The notes: generated by a model not told the origin, from the letters alone. A stretch of 64,000 nt of DNA from Sporosarcina sp. ZBG7A (GCF_000813425.1 NZ_JWIB01000007.1:112232-176231), one strand, 5' to 3'. Shown: positions 45,000 through 53,162, numbered from the stretch's first letter. Program-made: numbers and translations.

Positions 45000-46004
45000 T
45001 CATTTGCGTTTTAGTTCAACTTCCACAGTCACTAAAGGCTCTTGGTCCAGGGAGACTGTCCATTGTCCTAGTGATGATTGCGTCTCATCTCGCGGAATTA
45101 GCATGACTGAACTAACTTTACTCTTCTCTTCGGGTTTGAGCAACACTTTTATAGGTTTCTTCAACTTGGCGGTAACGCCAGGCAAGACCGAATACTCACC
45201 TTTCTTAGCAACAGTTACAACAGAATACTCCTGGAAAACTTTCGCTGAAAGCGATTTATGAATGTTCCAATCATTCCCACTGTTTAATGTAACGACAATC
45301 ACTTTCTTCCCATTCTTCTCGAAGTAAGTGGCCAACGTCCTGCCTGCCGCTTTCGTAAAACCAGTTTTACCTGCCACCGCGTCTGTGTCTGATGTGATAA
45401 GCCGATGCTTGTTTTCCCAGACTCCCGGTTGTTTGCCCGTCCTGGTGTACTGCTCCGTAGAAGCAATCTTTTTAAATTCTTTATTTTTCATCCCAAAATA
45501 GAGCATCATCGCAGTATCATAAGCAGACGACAAATGCTGTTCATCATGAAGACCTGAAGGATTGGTAAAGTGCGTATCCTTTAGTCCATAAAGATCTGCT
45601 TGTTCATTCATAAGATGAACGAACCCTTCTTCAGATCCACCTGCATGCTCAGCTAGTGCCATGGCTGCATCATTTCCTGATCGAAGCATGAGTCCATGCA
45701 GTACATCTTTTGTTGGGACGGTGCTGCCCGGCTCTAAGTATATCGACGATCCTTCCGCTGATGCTGCCTGCTGTGAAATCTCTATTTCTTCACCGGCTAC
45801 ACCTGATTCAATAAACGTCAGAGCGGTCCAAATTTTTGTTAAGCTCGCAATCGGTAACTGATCGTGTGGATTGTCTCCATCCAATATTCTTCCTGTATCA
45901 GCATCAATGACCACCCATGATGAAGTTACTGCAGCCGTCGCTGTTGGAATGGGCATGAGCACCATTGAAGCACATAGCATCAGTATAGCCAGCACTTTTT
46001 TCAA
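45000..46004 (-). CDS. dacB: D-alanyl-D-alanine carboxypeptidase (DacB/DacF type)
   Basis: This serine peptidase trims the terminal D-Ala from peptidoglycan stem peptides. A signal peptide (1-25, ending ATAA) leads to the three penicillin-binding motifs: SLTK at 54-57 (nucleophile S54), SGN near 113 and KTG near 210. A beta-rich C-terminal domain (about 265-334) follows. The position between rluB and scpB fits DacB, the spore-cortex enzyme, but similarity to DacF or DacA cannot be excluded by eye. TTG 46004 follows GGAGG. It overlaps scpB by four bases. Confidence 0.88.
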   Translation of the reverse strand: MKKVLAILMLCASMVLMPIPTATAAVTSSWVVIDADTGRILDGDNPHDQLPIASLTKIWTALTFIESGVAGEEIEISQQAASAEGSSIYLEPGSTVPTKDVLHGLMLRSGNDAAMALAEHAGGSEEGFVHLMNEQADLYGLKDTHFTNPSGLHDEQHLSSAYDTAMMLYFGMKNKEFKKIASTEQYTRTGKQPGVWENKHRLITSDTDAVAGKTGFTKAAGRTLATYFEKNGKKVIVVTLNSGNDWNIHKSLSAKVFQEYSVVTVAKKGEYSVLPGVTAKLKKPIKVLLKPEEKSKVSSVMLIPRDETQSSLGQWTVSLDQEPLVTVEVELKRK

Positions 46005-46606
46005 AAACTATTTCCTCCTTCTTCTTGGGCTTCTAATATGTCTTGAAACTTGGTTAGAAATAAGTCTGTATCTTCATCTTCCTCTGTTTCTTGAAGGAGC
46101 GGTGGCAAGTCTTCAAGAGAATTGAGTCCGAAACGATCTAAAAAATATGCCGTTGTTGCATATAGAATCGGGCGCCCGCTCGCTTCTAAACGGCCTTTTT
46201 CCATGATGAACCCTTTGGAAGCAAGTGTCTGGATAGCTCGTTCGGATTTTACACCGCGGACATCATCTACCTCAACACGAGTAACCGGCTGTTTGTAAGC
46301 AATTATCGCCAGTACCTCAAGCGCTGCTTGAGTCATCATTTTAGATGGAGGATTTTCAAACAATCGTTTTACATCCTCTGCGTATTCCGCTTTAGTAACA
46401 AGCTGAAAGACCCCTCCGTACTGACGTAGCGTAATCCCGCTAGTTCTCCGTTCTTCGTATCCTGCTAGCAACCGTTCTAATGCATCTGTCACTTCACCTT
46501 CTGTACAGACAGTCAGTGCAGCAAGCTGTTTTAAGGTCAGTCCTTCTTCGCCTGCAACGAAAAGGAAACTTTCTATGGTAGCTGTTAGGATGTCACCCTC
46601 ATTCAT
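46001..46606 (-). CDS. scpB: Segregation and condensation protein B
   Basis: This winged-helix (kite) partner of ScpA and Smc in the chromosome-organising condensin has two winged-helix domains, at about 5-80 and 90-165 ('LAIIAYKQPVTRVEVDDVRGVKSERAI', split by a family-specific RG). The acidic tail ends 'EDTDLFLTKFQDILEAQEEGGNSF'. The frame opens at 46657, but ATG 46606 follows GGAGGAACAAACGT. It overlaps the scpA end by 8 bases. Confidence 0.94.
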   Translation of the reverse strand: MNEGDILTATIESFLFVAGEEGLTLKQLAALTVCTEGEVTDALERLLAGYEERRTSGITLRQYGGVFQLVTKAEYAEDVKRLFENPPSKMMTQAALEVLAIIAYKQPVTRVEVDDVRGVKSERAIQTLASKGFIMEKGRLEASGRPILYATTAYFLDRFGLNSLEDLPPLLQETEEDEDTDLFLTKFQDILEAQEEGGNSF

Positions 46607-47360
46607 ACGTTTGTTCCTCCAATTGCATTCTAATCTGTAATCGGTCAAAATTCCCATGTTGCTCTACGATAATATCACTTCGTTTCATTAGTTCAAGAAT
46701 TGACAAAAATGTGATGATTAAACCACTAATGTCTCCTTCTTCAAACAACTCTTCAAAATCACAAGTACCACCCTTACGTTCTACTCGACTCATAATCTCA
46801 TCCATCTTATCACCGACAGAAATTTCATTATTTGTTATACTGGCAGACATAGGCGCTTTCAATCTCCTACGCTGTAGCATGCGCTGAAACGCACCGATAA
46901 GATCAAACACGTTGAGTTCATCACCCGAATCGATTGGAGCCACGATACCGTATGCTTCCACTTCAGTGGGGGGTTTAGTATAGTGGACAGCACGTTCGTC
47001 AGCTGATTCTTTCAGTTGCACAGCTGCTTCTTTGTACTTTTTGTATTCAAGTATTCGTGCAATCAGTTCTTCGCGGGGGTCCTCTTCCATGTCGAACTCT
47101 TGCCCTTCGTCATCGAAAACCTCCCCTTCATGCACAGGAAGTAGCATTTTGCTTTTGATTTCTATCAATGTGGCGGCAAGAACCAAGTATTCACTTAGCT
47201 CATCAAGTTCGAGTACACGCATCGCATGCAAGTGTTCTATGTATTGGTTTGTCAGCTGCGCCATTGGAATGTCATAAATATCAATTTCCAATCGGTTAAT
47301 TAAATGCAGCAATAGATCAAGCGGACCTTCGAATGCTTCTAGTTTTACATTATAAGACAT
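46599..47360 (-). CDS. scpA: Segregation and condensation protein A
   Basis: This kleisin subunit bridges the Smc heads and binds ScpB. The N-terminal 'LEAFEGPLDLLLHLINRLEIDIYDIPMAQLTNQY' region, interrupted by the family EGPLDLL motif, and a C-terminal winged helix are visible, joined by an acidic middle. ATG 47360 has AAAGGTG upstream and gives 253 residues; the GTG at 47381 is less likely. It is divergent from ypuF, with 52 bases between the start codons. Confidence 0.94.
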   Translation of the reverse strand: MSYNVKLEAFEGPLDLLLHLINRLEIDIYDIPMAQLTNQYIEHLHAMRVLELDELSEYLVLAATLIEIKSKMLLPVHEGEVFDDEGQEFDMEEDPREELIARILEYKKYKEAAVQLKESADERAVHYTKPPTEVEAYGIVAPIDSGDELNVFDLIGAFQRMLQRRRLKAPMSASITNNEISVGDKMDEIMSRVERKGGTCDFEELFEEGDISGLIITFLSILELMKRSDIIVEQHGNFDRLQIRMQLEEQTYE

Positions 47361-47412
47361 TTTTTCACCTTTTCTGCTCACAGCAGATGGACTAAAGAAT
47401 AGGAGTGACTGT

Positions 47413-47925
47413 ATGCATCCTTATTTTCATCCGCTCTTCGTGGAGTTTCTTGTATATTTTAATGACAATCAAGATTACTTCGAGGGCCATGAAGTATTAG
47501 AAGAATATTGGAAGTCGATTCCTGGATACTCAAAGGCACATCCACTTACTGCTTATATTTTGCTGTCTACGGGGATGTATCACTGGAGACGCGGGAATCT
47601 GGATGGAGCTTTACGAACAATCACCAAGGCGCATCAGAGATTCACCTCTCTTCCATCCAAATACGATGAATATTTGGAAGTAGTTGATTTTGACCAACTT
47701 ATTCAAGACGTTGCTTCTGCCAAATCTGAAATCTCAAATGGAAATACGTTTCGTGCAATGGATCTCACTATCCAATCTCAGCAACTAATTGAATTAGTCC
47801 GCCAAACCAAACAAAACCTATATTTACTGGCACCCGGCAGCGATGACGTTATTCATAAACATATGCTTCGTGACAGAAGTGATATTCTAAAACTTCGCAA
47901 CGAAAAGAAGAAGAGCGGACGTTAG
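47413..47925 (+). CDS. ypuF: DUF309 protein YpuF
   Basis: The 170-residue, all-helical protein has a DUF309 core whose motif 'FNDNQDYFEGHEVLEEYWK' starts near residue 16, with charged residues suggesting a metal or nucleic acid site. 'AYILLSTGMYHWRRGNLDGALR' is also conserved. The function is unknown; the family often neighbours riboflavin or ScpA genes. It starts at ATG with AGGAGTGACTGT. It converges on ribT and overlaps its stop codon by four bases. Confidence 0.85.
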   Translation: MHPYFHPLFVEFLVYFNDNQDYFEGHEVLEEYWKSIPGYSKAHPLTAYILLSTGMYHWRRGNLDGALRTITKAHQRFTSLPSKYDEYLEVVDFDQLIQDVASAKSEISNGNTFRAMDLTIQSQQLIELVRQTKQNLYLLAPGSDDVIHKHMLRDRSDILKLRNEKKKSGR

Positions 47926-47937
47926 CGTTCCGCTCTT
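47911..47937. terminator. Terminator stem formed by the overlapping 3' ends of ypuF and ribT
   Basis: AAGAGCGGA and TCCGCTCTT pair across a nine-base loop that contains both stop codons, so the coding ends themselves form a bidirectional hairpin. The flanking T-run is weak. Confidence 0.6.
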
Positions 47938-48290
47938 GTTTCTTCCAGAACACATTTACTAACAAATGCATCCGTATATTCATTCCCATAGGGAGTTTTG
48001 TCCGGAAATTCTTCTTGCAGTTTGGCAACCATCTCTTTACCGATTCCTTCGCCCCTAAAAGAAGGATTGATGGATAGGTGTTGAACGACAAATGACTGGT
48101 CTGCAACTTCTGCACCGACAATTCCAATGAGATCTTCTTGTTCCTTCACCAAATACATTTCCCAGTTATCATCTGTCTCATAACGGGCCATGGTTTCTTG
48201 GAGGTGTTTGACAGGCTGGTCACCGGAACTGTATGAAAGAAATCCCATCGCTATTTTGTGATACGCTTTTTTATAACGAACAAGTTTCAT
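47922..48290 (-). CDS. ribT: GNAT-family acetyltransferase RibT
   Basis: This 122-residue N-acetyltransferase has the acetyl-CoA motif 'QHLSINPSFRGEGIGKEMV' near residue 72. It resembles Bacillus RibT, which closes the rib operon but has no settled substrate. Here ribDEAH are not beside it; the gene has its own promoter after the lysA unit. ATG 48290 has GAAGGGATACCC upstream. The product is small and soluble. Confidence 0.82.
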   Translation of the reverse strand: MKLVRYKKAYHKIAMGFLSYSSGDQPVKHLQETMARYETDDNWEMYLVKEQEDLIGIVGAEVADQSFVVQHLSINPSFRGEGIGKEMVAKLQEEFPDKTPYGNEYTDAFVSKCVLEETRAER

Positions 48291-48326
48291 GGGTATCCCT
48301 TCACTTTCAATAATACTATCTGCTCG

Positions 48327-48355
48327 ATTTTACAGGATTGTCGATCATTTATCAA
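48327..48355 (-). promoter_or_regulatory. Promoter of ribT
   Basis: TTGATA (48355-48350) and TAAAAT (48332-48327) are 17 bases apart on the minus strand, about 35 bases before the ribT start. Confidence 0.65.
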
Positions 48356-48363
48356 CTTGGGTC

Positions 48364-48468
48364 TTAGCGTGGATCAATAATCGGTACAACTAAATACCAA
48401 TATACCGCTCCCCAAACTAATGCCATAATGACAATTCCCAAAAACAATAAAAGGTTACGCTTTTTCAT
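48364..48468 (-). CDS. Small single-pass membrane peptide, 34 residues
   Basis: An ATG at 48468 shares its A with the lysA stop codon (TAATG) and is preceded by GAGGAAAG at 7 bases. The product starts MKKRNLLLFLGIVIMALVWG and ends VVPIIDPR. A basic N-terminus is followed by one hydrophobic helix (about 5-28) and a short tail. I do not recognise a family. It is probably coupled to lysA translation. The stop lies close upstream of the ribT promoter, and no terminator follows it. Confidence 0.7.
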   Translation of the reverse strand: MKKRNLLLFLGIVIMALVWGAVYWYLVVPIIDPR

Positions 48469-49793
48469 TACGATTCTTTCCTCACCTTCTGCTGAAGGGG
48501 GAGGTCTAAACGAGTAATGTCCTCATAAGTCTCTCGTCGGATAACGAGTTGGTGATGTCCCTCTTCTGCAAAAACTACAGCAGGTCTAGGAAGTCTATTG
48601 TAATTTCCCGCCATCGAATACGTATACGCTCCTGTACAAAACACTGCTAGTATATCGCCTTCAGCAACGTCCGCAAGTTTTGCATCCACAATGAGCTTAT
48701 CCCCTGATTCACAGCATTTCCCTGCTATCGTAACGGTTGTATCATGCGGATCCAACATCCGATTTGCAACAGCCGCTGAATAGTTTGCATCGTAGAGTGC
48801 GGGGCGGATATTATCCGACATGCCTCCATCGACTGCAATGTATGTGCGAATTCCTGGCACTTCTTTTTCACTTCCTGCTGTGTAGAGAGTTGTCCCTGCA
48901 TCTCCTACAAGTGACCGACCTGGCTCTATCCAAATTTTCGGAAGAGGATAGTTCCAACTTTTTGATAATCCAAGGACGACTTCTGCCATTTTTTCTACAT
49001 ATTGAGAAGGTTCGAGCGGCTGATCATCTTCCGTATACCGGATTCCGAATCCTCCACCTAAGTTCAGGACTGTGCAAACAAACGAATGGCTTTCTTTCCA
49101 CTCTTGCATTTTTTTCATTAATGCTTCTGCTGCATGGGTAAATGCATCCGTCTCAAAGATTTGAGATCCAATATGACAATGGAGTCCTAGCAATTGTAAA
49201 TATGGTGCCTCATAGGCAAGATCAAATGCTTTGTCTGCTTGTCCGTTTTTCAAGTCGAATCCGAATTTGGAATCTTCTTGCCCAGTCGTAATGAATTCAT
49301 GAGTGTGAGCTTCTACACCCGGCGTAACTCGCAGCAAGATGTTCATTTGCTGTTTTCGGGTAGATGCGATCTCCTTCACCATGGACAGCTCTAAAAAGTT
49401 ATCTACAACAATACAACCTATTTTTTCATCAAACGCATAGTTTAATTCCATATAGCTTTTGTTATTTCCATGGAAGTGAATACGCTCTCTAGGAAAGTCA
49501 GCCTTCGCAGCTGTAAACAATTCTCCGCCTGAAACAACATCTAGGGACAATCCCTCTTGTGCGGCGAGTTCATAAATGGCAACCGAAGAAAACGCTTTGC
49601 TTGCATAAGCAACTTGTGCTTCTATCCCCATCGCTTTAAACGTACTTTGAAAACCTGCTGCTCGCTTACGAACTAACGCAGTATCATAGACTACAAGCGG
49701 TGTGCCATAAACATGTGCAAGATCAATCGCATCTGTGCCACCAATGACTAAGTGCCCTTTGTCGTTCACCTTTTGAGTTCCGTATAAGTCCAT
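48468..49793 (-). CDS. lysA: Diaminopimelate decarboxylase
   Basis: It makes lysine from meso-diaminopimelate. The 441-residue fold-type III PLP enzyme has the PLP lysine in 'QVAYASKAFSS' near 66. The phosphate site is 'LNLGGGFGIRY', 'IEPGRSLVGDAGT' is a further signature, and the catalytic Cys is in 'GKCCESGDKL'. The ATG follows GGAGGCGTAACCG. It follows the spoIIA-spoVAF unit, as in Bacillus, and its stop overlaps the start of a 34-codon membrane peptide gene. Confidence 0.96.
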   Translation of the reverse strand: MDLYGTQKVNDKGHLVIGGTDAIDLAHVYGTPLVVYDTALVRKRAAGFQSTFKAMGIEAQVAYASKAFSSVAIYELAAQEGLSLDVVSGGELFTAAKADFPRERIHFHGNNKSYMELNYAFDEKIGCIVVDNFLELSMVKEIASTRKQQMNILLRVTPGVEAHTHEFITTGQEDSKFGFDLKNGQADKAFDLAYEAPYLQLLGLHCHIGSQIFETDAFTHAAEALMKKMQEWKESHSFVCTVLNLGGGFGIRYTEDDQPLEPSQYVEKMAEVVLGLSKSWNYPLPKIWIEPGRSLVGDAGTTLYTAGSEKEVPGIRTYIAVDGGMSDNIRPALYDANYSAAVANRMLDPHDTTVTIAGKCCESGDKLIVDAKLADVAEGDILAVFCTGAYTYSMAGNYNRLPRPAVVFAEEGHHQLVIRRETYEDITRLDLPLQQKVRKES

Positions 49794-49904
49794 CGGTTAC
49801 GCCTCCACTCCAAAAATTGCGATAAATCTCCTCTTACAGATTTTTATTGTAGAAGGAGTTGTCTATGGACAAATTTATCACAACTTTTAGGGTGAGGCAA
49901 TTGT

Positions 49905-51353
49905 TTACGGCATACGATTACGCTTAGGAGAGTGCGTAATAAAAGGTCTTGGCATATCCGCTGTCATCGGCTGACGGAGGATTACGCGTAGCATCGCTTT
50001 CGGGAAAAATGGCAACGCTGGCCATAAGTACGGAACATTTAGCGGCTTCATAGAACTCAGGTAGTAGAACAGTACCGCAAGCATAATGAAAAACCCTGGT
50101 GCTCCTGCTACAGCAACAGCAATAAGCAAGGCAATCCTGAAAATCTTAGTTGTAATACTCAATTCATAAGAAGGGATCGCAAATGTTAAAATAGCACTAA
50201 CTGCTACATATAGAACCACTTCGGGAGTAAATAGGCCAACATCAATTGCCACTTGTCCAATGACGATTGCAGCAACTAGCCCCATGGCAGTCGTCATCGG
50301 AGTAGGTGTATGAATGGCCGCCATCCTCAGCACTTCTATTCCTAGGTCTGCAAGTAATAACTGGACGAATAATGGAACAGCCCCGGGATCATCCGGACCA
50401 ATGTAATGCAGAAACTGAGGAATGTGTTGAGTTTTTGTTGCAAGTAAATACCAAAAGGGAAGCATTAGAAGACTGAAAATTGCACCTGCCATGCGAATCA
50501 TACGAACGAACGTCCCTATAAAGGGAGCCTGTCTGTATTCTTCTGCATGTTGCATATGATCAAAAATTGTGGTCGGCACGAGGATAGCAGATGGAGATGT
50601 ATCGACAACAAGAGCAATATGTCCTTCTAAGAGGTGAGCTGCACAAATGTCAGGTCGTTCCGTGTATCGAACAAATGGCATCGGATTAAACCTCTGCTTG
50701 AATAGAAATTCTTCCAATGACTTATCCGTCATCGTTAGCCCATCTGTTTCAATTTCATCCATTCTTTTACGAATACCGTCTAATATATCTTCATTGGCAG
50801 CTCCTTTGATATAGGAAATGGCAACATCTGTTTTTCCTACTGCAGAAACTTTATGCATTTCGAATCGAAGTTCAGGTGTACGTAATCTTCTTCTTATCAA
50901 AGTTGTATTTTGAAGAATGTTCTCTGTGAACCCGTCTCGGGACCCTCTTATTACTTTTTCATTATCAGGCTCTTCTGGTTGTCTACCTGGATAACTTCTA
51001 ATGTCGATAAGGAATGTGAAACCATCATCAGAAACGAACCCTGCAAGTCCACTCAAAAGTGATGTTAAAAACTCGTCCCGACTCTTCGGTTGCTCTACTG
51101 CGTGATATGGGAAGTAGGAAAGCAGCTTCTCACCTGAATGGTGAGAAGCTTCACTTCCTCTATCTGCATCTTGCATTTCAGTTAATAACGTTGTAATCGT
51201 CTGCCCATCAACAAGACCATTGATGTATAGAAGAAGAACAGGCATTTCCCACAAATGAATTTCCCGTGTTACGGCATCATACGTTTCTCCAGTTCCAAAC
51301 TTATCGACAAACCACGCTTGTGCTTCAGTCTTAGATGTAAATAATGAATTCAT
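49905..51353 (-). CDS. spoVAF: Stage V sporulation protein AF (GerA-like)
   Basis: This 482-residue relative of the germinant-receptor A subunits has an N-terminal cytoplasmic region (1-270, 'TEPELRF'-type core 'LRTPELRFEMHKVSAVGKTDVAI' split by Glu/Lys) and then five or so membrane helices between about 290 and 445. It is thought to cooperate with SpoVAEa in a spore membrane channel that amplifies germination. Its ATG directly abuts the sigF stop. spoVAA to spoVAE, which lie between sigF and spoVAF in Bacillus, are absent here. Confidence 0.92.
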   Translation of the reverse strand: MNSLFTSKTEAQAWFVDKFGTGETYDAVTREIHLWEMPVLLLYINGLVDGQTITTLLTEMQDADRGSEASHHSGEKLLSYFPYHAVEQPKSRDEFLTSLLSGLAGFVSDDGFTFLIDIRSYPGRQPEEPDNEKVIRGSRDGFTENILQNTTLIRRRLRTPELRFEMHKVSAVGKTDVAISYIKGAANEDILDGIRKRMDEIETDGLTMTDKSLEEFLFKQRFNPMPFVRYTERPDICAAHLLEGHIALVVDTSPSAILVPTTIFDHMQHAEEYRQAPFIGTFVRMIRMAGAIFSLLMLPFWYLLATKTQHIPQFLHYIGPDDPGAVPLFVQLLLADLGIEVLRMAAIHTPTPMTTAMGLVAAIVIGQVAIDVGLFTPEVVLYVAVSAILTFAIPSYELSITTKIFRIALLIAVAVAGAPGFFIMLAVLFYYLSSMKPLNVPYLWPALPFFPKAMLRVILRQPMTADMPRPFITHSPKRNRMP

Positions 51354-52139
51354 TTATCGATCAGCCCTCGCTTTATCCAACGTTTCTTCTGCGGTTGCAC
51401 CCATCCATGTTTTCAGCTGGGCTAAAATTTTCTTTTCTAATCGTGACACTTGAACTTGAGAAATCCCAATTCTTTCGGCAATGTCACTTTGAGTGCAATC
51501 TAAATAATATCGCATGTAAATAATTGTCTGATCTCGTTTGTTTAGTTTTGAAACAACATCTCGCAAAGGAATATGGTCAAATAGTCGGGTAGATCGATCA
51601 TCTTTGAGCTGATCCATCAGTGTCAAACTATCTCCATCACTGTCGTACAGTTGCTCATGTAAAGATGCTGGGTCTCTCAGAGCATCAGATGCTAAAATAA
51701 TCTCATCTATTGTGACTTCGAGTGTTTTTGCGAGCTCAGAAATGGAAGGTGAAGTTCCATGCTCCTTCACATAACTGTCTGTCGCATGTCTGATTTTAAA
51801 ACTGAGTTCACGAATGGAGCGGCTCACTTTCACCATTCCATCATCTCGTAGAAATCGTTGTATTTCCCCTACTATCATTGGCACTGCATACGTTGAAAAC
51901 TTTACTTCATATGATAAATCAAATTTATCAATCGATTTCATTAGACCGATACAGCCGATTTGAAACAGATCCTCCAAGTCTGCACCACGCGAAGCGAACC
52001 GCTGAACAATTGACCAGACGAGGCGTGTATTCCCTTCCACCATGCGTCTGCGGGATTCCTTATCGCCTGCTTGGGACTGTTGAATCAGCATGCGCATTTC
52101 CTCTTGGGATAGAAGTGCTCCGTTTTTTTCAACAGACAT
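51354..52139 (-). CDS. sigF: Forespore-specific RNA polymerase sigma-F
   Basis: This first compartment-specific sigma factor is held by SpoIIAB until SpoIIAA is dephosphorylated. Region 2 ('GADLEDLFQIGCIGLMKSIDKFD', interrupted at conserved positions) is near residues 60-85; region 3 and region 4 ('RIGISQVQVSRLEKKILAQL', near 225) are intact. ATG 52139 or the ATG two codons earlier are both possible, each after GAGGTGACC. It is the third gene of spoIIAA-spoIIAB-sigF, with spoVAF following without a gap. Confidence 0.95.
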   Translation of the reverse strand: MSVEKNGALLSQEEMRMLIQQSQAGDKESRRRMVEGNTRLVWSIVQRFASRGADLEDLFQIGCIGLMKSIDKFDLSYEVKFSTYAVPMIVGEIQRFLRDDGMVKVSRSIRELSFKIRHATDSYVKEHGTSPSISELAKTLEVTIDEIILASDALRDPASLHEQLYDSDGDSLTLMDQLKDDRSTRLFDHIPLRDVVSKLNKRDQTIIYMRYYLDCTQSDIAERIGISQVQVSRLEKKILAQLKTWMGATAEETLDKARADR

Positions 52140-52148
52140 TTCCATAGG

Positions 52149-52595
52149 TCACCTCATTCTGCTTTTTTCCGTGACCGGAGAAAATGTTTTTTCAAACCGC
52201 ACGACAGTCCCTTGTCCAATTGCGGATTCAACTGACAAATTGTCCGCAAAGCTTTCCATGATTGTAAAACCCATCCCAGATCTTTCTAATAATGGCTTTG
52301 TAGTGAACATCGGTTCCATTGCCTGATCCACGTCGAAAATACCATTTCCTTCATCCGAAACTGTCATCGTCACTTTACTGTCTTCAATTTTCCCATGAAT
52401 GGTCACTTTTCTTTTTCCATCGCAGTCATAGCCATGAATAATTGCATTGGTCACAGCTTCAGAAACAATTGTTTTAAATTCGGACAACTCTTCAATCGTC
52501 GGATCTAAAGGTGTTATGAAACACGTCATCGTCATTCTAGCTAACGCTTCGTTTTCTTCGATTGCGACAAATGACAATGTCATCTCATTGTTCAT
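52149..52595 (-). CDS. spoIIAB: Anti-sigma F factor and serine kinase SpoIIAB
   Basis: This 148-residue GHKL-type kinase binds SigF and phosphorylates SpoIIAA. The ATP-binding N-box Asn is in 'EAVTNAIIHGYD', G1 is 'DEGNGI' and G2 'ERSGMGFTIM'. The frame opens at 52616, but ATG 52595 has GGAGGGG 6 bases upstream and matches the family start MNNEMTLSF. It overlaps the end of spoIIAA by 11 bases, so translation is coupled. Confidence 0.95.
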   Translation of the reverse strand: MNNEMTLSFVAIEENEALARMTMTCFITPLDPTIEELSEFKTIVSEAVTNAIIHGYDCDGKRKVTIHGKIEDSKVTMTVSDEGNGIFDVDQAMEPMFTTKPLLERSGMGFTIMESFADNLSVESAIGQGTVVRFEKTFSPVTEKSRMR

Positions 52596-52938
52596 GTAAA
52601 ACCCCTCCGATTTCACCTATAGCTTTTTCTACGTTGCAATGCCTCACCACTGTGCCAAGTCCTGAGAATTGAAAAATCTTCTCCATAGTAGCTGAGGGAT
52701 TTAGTATGAGCGTCTCACCATTTTGCGGTGCAAGATCTCGCATTCTCCCTAAAATCAACCCAATCCCGGAACTATCCATAAAACCAAGATTTGTCAGATC
52801 CCAAATTACCCCATGTACTTTTCCACTAAAGATTTCCGATGAAATTTGTGTTCGAATGCGATTGGCTTCATGATTTCCTAATTCTCCGCGTAACGTCACA
52901 ACTATGATGCCATTTTTTGTAATTGCTATATCTGTCAT
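52585..52938 (-). CDS. spoIIAA: Anti-anti-sigma factor SpoIIAA
   Basis: This STAS-domain protein, when unphosphorylated, frees SigF from SpoIIAB. The phosphorylated serine lies in 'LGFMDSSGIGLILGRM' near residue 58. ATG 52938 follows AAGGAGG by 8 bases and gives exactly 117 residues, as in Bacillus; the in-frame TTG at 52944 is rejected. The gene is first in its operon and has a sigma-H-like promoter upstream. Confidence 0.95.
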   Translation of the reverse strand: MTDIAITKNGIIVVTLRGELGNHEANRIRTQISSEIFSGKVHGVIWDLTNLGFMDSSGIGLILGRMRDLAPQNGETLILNPSATMEKIFQFSGLGTVVRHCNVEKAIGEIGGVLHEQ

Positions 52939-52961
52939 CGTCAACCCCTCCTTCTCGCCAA

Positions 52962-52991
52962 CTATTCAACAGCGAGAAAGCGGAACCCTTC
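52962..52991 (-). promoter_or_regulatory. Candidate sigma-H promoter of the spoIIA operon
   Basis: GAAGGGTTC (52991-52983) and GTTGAATAG (52970-52962) are 12 bases apart, close to the sigma-H pattern RNAGGAWWW-N11/12-RNNGAATWW. Several TTGTC/TTTGTCA sequences resembling Spo0A boxes lie within 130 bases upstream. Control by sigma-H and Spo0A is known for Bacillus spoIIA. Confidence 0.5.
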
Positions 52992-53105
52992 TTCGTGACA
53001 AAACTAGTCAAAACTAGTGTTCACGTTACATGAAACGACAACAGAACTTACATACAACCTGTCCAAAATTGACAGTCTTTAGACAACTATTCTTTTTTCA
53101 ACAAT

Positions 53106-53143
53106 AAAAAAAGCACCATTCACGACAATCGTGAATGGTGCTT
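53106..53143 (-). terminator. Terminator after pdp
   Basis: AAGCACCATTCACGA and TCGTGAATGGTGCTT form a 15-base stem with a 3-base loop and a T7 tail on the minus strand. Confidence 0.95.
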
Positions 53144-53162
53144 TTCTGACCTATGATTTATC

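Noticed and set aside
49794..49904. A lysine (L-box) riboswitch before lysA
   Set aside because: The gap is only 111 bases and has none of the L-box core sequences; a TTGTCC/TACAAT pair there has a 15-base spacer, too short to trust.
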